Shown here: one piece after another, positions 6,168 through 7,446 of the stretch
Position numbering within the stretch: position 1 is the stretch's first letter
Layout of the letters: each line of letters begins with the position of its first letter
Source of the DNA: CAYXOX01 sp964466745
GTDB lineage: Bacteria > Pseudomonadota > Alphaproteobacteria > Rhodobacterales > Rhodobacteraceae
DNA: 7,446 nt
Direction: 5' to 3'
Assembly (NCBI GenBank): GCA_964466745.1
Contig: CAYXOX010000148.1
Location: 1-7,446, forward strand
Notes under the pieces: generated by a model
Database searches by the model: none
The model's input: the letters and a program-made list of their open reading frames with translations, nothing else
What the model was told of the DNA's origin: nothing
Made by a program: the position numbers and the translations under genes

Positions 6168-6926
6168 ATGGAACTTTCCGCGACCCGTCACGGCAGGCCG
6201 GGCACGTCGCCCGCGTTGCTCATGGCCCACGGCCTCTTCGGTGCGGGGCGCAATTTCGGCGCCGTGGCGCGGCAGCTGGCCGAGGGGCGCGAGGTCTGCA
6301 CCGTGGACATGCGCAACCACGGCGACAGTCCGTGGAGCGACCGGCACGACTACCCGGCGATGGCCGAGGATCTCGCGGCGTTTCTGCATCCCGGCGCACC
6401 GGGCGACGTGCTGGGGCACTCCATGGGCGGCAAGGCGGCGATGGCGCTCGCGCTGGAGCATCCGGGGCGCGTGCGCCGCCTCGTGGTGGCCGACATCGCG
6501 CCGGTGACCTACGAGGACGGCCAGGGCCCCCTGCTCGACGCGATGCGACGGCTGGACCTGTCGCGCGTCGCCCGGCGCTCCGACGCGGATAGGCTGCTCG
6601 CCCGGGATATCCCCGATGCCGGTATCCGCGGCTTCCTGCTGCAAAGCCTCGATGCCGCCGGAGGGCGCTGGAAGCTCAATCTCGAAGCGCTGGCGCAGGA
6701 GATGCCCTCGATCCTGGGGTTTCCGGACTACACCGGCAGCTTCGAGGGCCCGGCGCTGTTTCTCTCGGGCGGCGCTTCGGATTACGTACTCCCCGAGCAC
6801 CGTGCGGCGATCCGCGCGCGCTTTCCCGCCGCGCGCTTCGTTAAGATCCCCGGGGCGGGCCACTGGCTCCACGCCGACGCGCCTCAGGCCTTTGCCGCCA
6901 CCGTGGCCGCGTTTCTCGACGCCTGA
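6168..6926 (+). CDS. Alpha/beta hydrolase, YbfF/ABHD11-type esterase
   Basis: A 252-aa soluble alpha/beta-fold hydrolase. The oxyanion region is MAHGLFGAGRNF (19-30), VDMRNHGDSP (46-55) follows the next strand, and the nucleophile elbow GHSMGGK at 83-89 places the catalytic Ser at 85. ADIAPVTY (108-115) holds Asp109, and GAGHWLHAD (229-237) gives His232. The 24-residue gap between Ser and the DIAP Asp matches the unusual triad order of the YbfF/ABHD11 esterases, in which the acid follows strand 6; Asp205 in SDYVLPEH is the classical alternative. These enzymes cleave short acyl or thioester substrates; the physiological substrate here is unknown. The ATG at 6168 lacks a Shine-Dalgarno and is preceded by a C-run. 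The gene is divergent from the 123-aa gene (75 bases) and ends 11 bases from the convergent small membrane protein gene. Confidence 0.9.
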   Translation: MELSATRHGRPGTSPALLMAHGLFGAGRNFGAVARQLAEGREVCTVDMRNHGDSPWSDRHDYPAMAEDLAAFLHPGAPGDVLGHSMGGKAAMALALEHPGRVRRLVVADIAPVTYEDGQGPLLDAMRRLDLSRVARRSDADRLLARDIPDAGIRGFLLQSLDAAGGRWKLNLEALAQEMPSILGFPDYTGSFEGPALFLSGGASDYVLPEHRAAIRARFPAARFVKIPGAGHWLHADAPQAFAATVAAFLDA

Positions 6927-6937
6927 ACCGGGCGCGC

Positions 6938-7117
6938 CTAGCGCGAGATGCGCCGGGCCACGGCCCAGCTTGCCGGGATGCCGGCGAGAAACCCCACCAC
7001 CGCGGCGATCACGATGGGCTGCCAGGTATCATAGCCAAGCGTGAGGGCCACCACCATGGCCGAGCCAGCCAGCGTGGTTCCGAGAAAGAGGTGCACGATA
7101 AGCATGAGCGGGAGCAT
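6938..7117 (-). CDS. Small two-helix membrane protein
   Basis: A 59-aa hydrophobic protein with two predicted membrane helices, about 3-28 (LMLIVHLFLGTTLAGSAMVV) and 34-53 (PIVIAAVVGFLAGIPASWAV), joined by a short GYDTWQ turn and ending in a basic ARRISR tail. I chose the ATG at 7117 because GGAGG lies 6 bases upstream; an in-frame ATG at 7138 would add seven residues (MSQRRPH) but would place that Shine-Dalgarno inside the gene. From memory, similar short proteins are widespread in Rhodobacteraceae and are sometimes mislabelled as CTP synthetase, with which this shares nothing. Function is unknown. It is downstream of lepA on the same strand, about 250 bases away, with its own candidate promoter. 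Confidence 0.8.
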   Translation of the reverse strand: MLPLMLIVHLFLGTTLAGSAMVVALTLGYDTWQPIVIAAVVGFLAGIPASWAVARRISR

Positions 7118-7123
7118 GTGGGG

Positions 7124-7128
7124 CCTCC
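7124..7128 (-). promoter_or_regulatory. Shine-Dalgarno deciding the small membrane protein start
   Basis: On the minus strand GGAGG lies 6 bases before the ATG at 7117 and supports the 59-aa form. Confidence 0.7.
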
Positions 7129-7147
7129 GTTGGGACATGTCGGAGGG

Positions 7148-7189
7148 GGCATAGCCGGCAGGCGCTGCCGGGGCCTTGATCTATGGCAA
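7148..7189 (-). promoter_or_regulatory. Candidate FNR/CRP-family site and -10 element upstream of the small membrane protein
   Basis: On the minus strand TTGCC-ATAG-ATCAA (7189-7176) matches the FNR consensus TTGAT-N4-ATCAA at 8 of 10 positions. A -10-like TATGCC lies at 7153-7148. If transcription starts 7 bases after it (7141), the site is centred at -41.5, the usual class II activator spacing, and leaves a 23-base leader carrying the Shine-Dalgarno. Rhodobacteraceae use FnrL and related Dnr/Nnr regulators with such sites. This is motif reading only. Confidence 0.45.
7155..7171. repeat. Perfect hairpin CCGGCAG-GCG-CTGCCGG
   Basis: A 7-bp inverted repeat with a 3-base loop lies between the candidate FNR-type site and the -10-like element. 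It could be the tail of lepA transcript structure or a further protein site. Confidence 0.45.
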
Positions 7190-7196
7190 GCTGCGG

Positions 7197-7213
7197 GCGC
7201 GGCTGCGCCGCGC
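7197..7213. terminator. Perfect hairpin GCGCGGC-TGC-GCCGCGC between lepA and the small gene
   Basis: A 7-bp stem with a 3-base loop lies about 155 bases past the lepA stop and 80 bases before the small membrane protein gene. It is the best terminator candidate for lepA on the minus strand, though without a T-run. The rest of the lepA-small gene gap (7214-7367) shows no recognisable gene or RNA. Confidence 0.35.
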
Positions 7214-7367
7214 TCCGTGCACCGACGTTGCCAGATGCTGGGAACGATCGCTCCGCCGCCTGCAAACGCCGACTTGCGTGCCTCGTTCCGGCAGCATTGC
7301 GCCGATCTCGCCGCGCGGAATACACCGCCTCAAGTCATGCCTGCGCAACCGACGCCCCGGCGGGTGC

Positions 7368-7446
7368 TCACCCATCCATCTTCAGGGCCGAGATGAACGC
7401 CTCCTGCGGGATGTCGACCTTGCCGAACTGGCGCATCTTCTTCTTG
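7368..7446 (-). CDS. lepA: Elongation factor 4 (LepA), C-terminal end only
   Basis: Only the last 25 codons are in the window, reading KKKMRQFGKVDIPQEAFISA then LKMDG and stop. The KKM-x-Q-x-G-x-V-x-IPQEAF signature is the conserved C-terminal tail of LepA, a ribosome-associated translational GTPase that acts on stalled or misplaced ribosomes. The gene runs off the right edge of the window. The fragment is too short for the usual reading-frame listings but is clear by sequence. It is on the same strand as the small membrane protein gene. Confidence 0.88.
   Translation of the reverse strand, partial: KKKMRQFGKVDIPQEAFISALKMDG

Noticed and set aside
7029..7396. Small frames in the gap between lepA and the small membrane protein (both strands)
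   Set aside because: They have no ribosome binding site, low-complexity basic translations, and overlap the supported small gene or the lepA end.
1..7446. CRISPR arrays, tRNA/rRNA genes, insertion sequences or a defence or biosynthetic cluster
   Set aside because: I saw no regularly spaced repeats, cloverleaf-like segments, transposase motifs or defence-type genes. All gene-sized regions are explained by housekeeping or small hypothetical genes.

Overview
The window is very GC-rich chromosomal DNA from an alphaproteobacterium, most likely of the Rhodobacteraceae/Paracoccaceae (roseobacter–rhodobacter) type. The grounds are the codon bias, the short (~255 aa) form of NAD kinase, the C-terminal sequence of LepA, and a tiny two-helix membrane protein of a kind I associate with that family. 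I see no transposase, integrase, phage gene, tRNA, rRNA or CRISPR repeat; this looks like ordinary core and near-core chromosome. No gap between genes exceeds 300 bases; the longest (about 250 bases) lies between the lepA end and the small membrane protein gene.

Layout. (1) 3-1208, plus strand: the last ~400 residues of propionyl-CoA synthetase (prpE), whose start lies outside the window. It is followed directly by a G-run cluster that fits a G-quadruplex and by a GC-rich hairpin. (2) 1331-2204, plus strand: a two-gene unit with an 8-base overlap, encoding a YciI-family protein and an exported CIA30-domain protein. (3) A convergent gap (2205-2355) with strong palindromes. (4) 4112 back to 2356, minus strand: nadK, then an uncharacterised glycosyltransferase-like gene whose GTG start overlaps the nadK stop by four bases. 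(5) A 183-base divergent region carrying a long inverted repeat, then glyA (serine hydroxymethyltransferase) on the plus strand, ending at 5591. (6) A convergent gap with a likely two-way terminator hairpin, then a 123-aa basic protein with one C-terminal membrane helix (minus strand). (7) A 75-base divergent gap and a YbfF/ABHD11-type alpha/beta hydrolase (plus strand). (8) A 59-aa two-helix membrane protein (minus strand), preceded by a candidate FNR-type binding site, and at the right edge the last 25 codons of lepA (minus strand).

The genes serve mostly separate housekeeping jobs: propionate activation, NADP synthesis, one-carbon/serine-glycine metabolism, esterase activity and translation. 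I do not see a coherent novel multi-gene system. The best candidates for new biology are the glycosyltransferase-like gene translationally coupled to nadK, the possible oxygen-responsive promoter of the small membrane protein, and the structured non-coding elements after prpE and before glyA.
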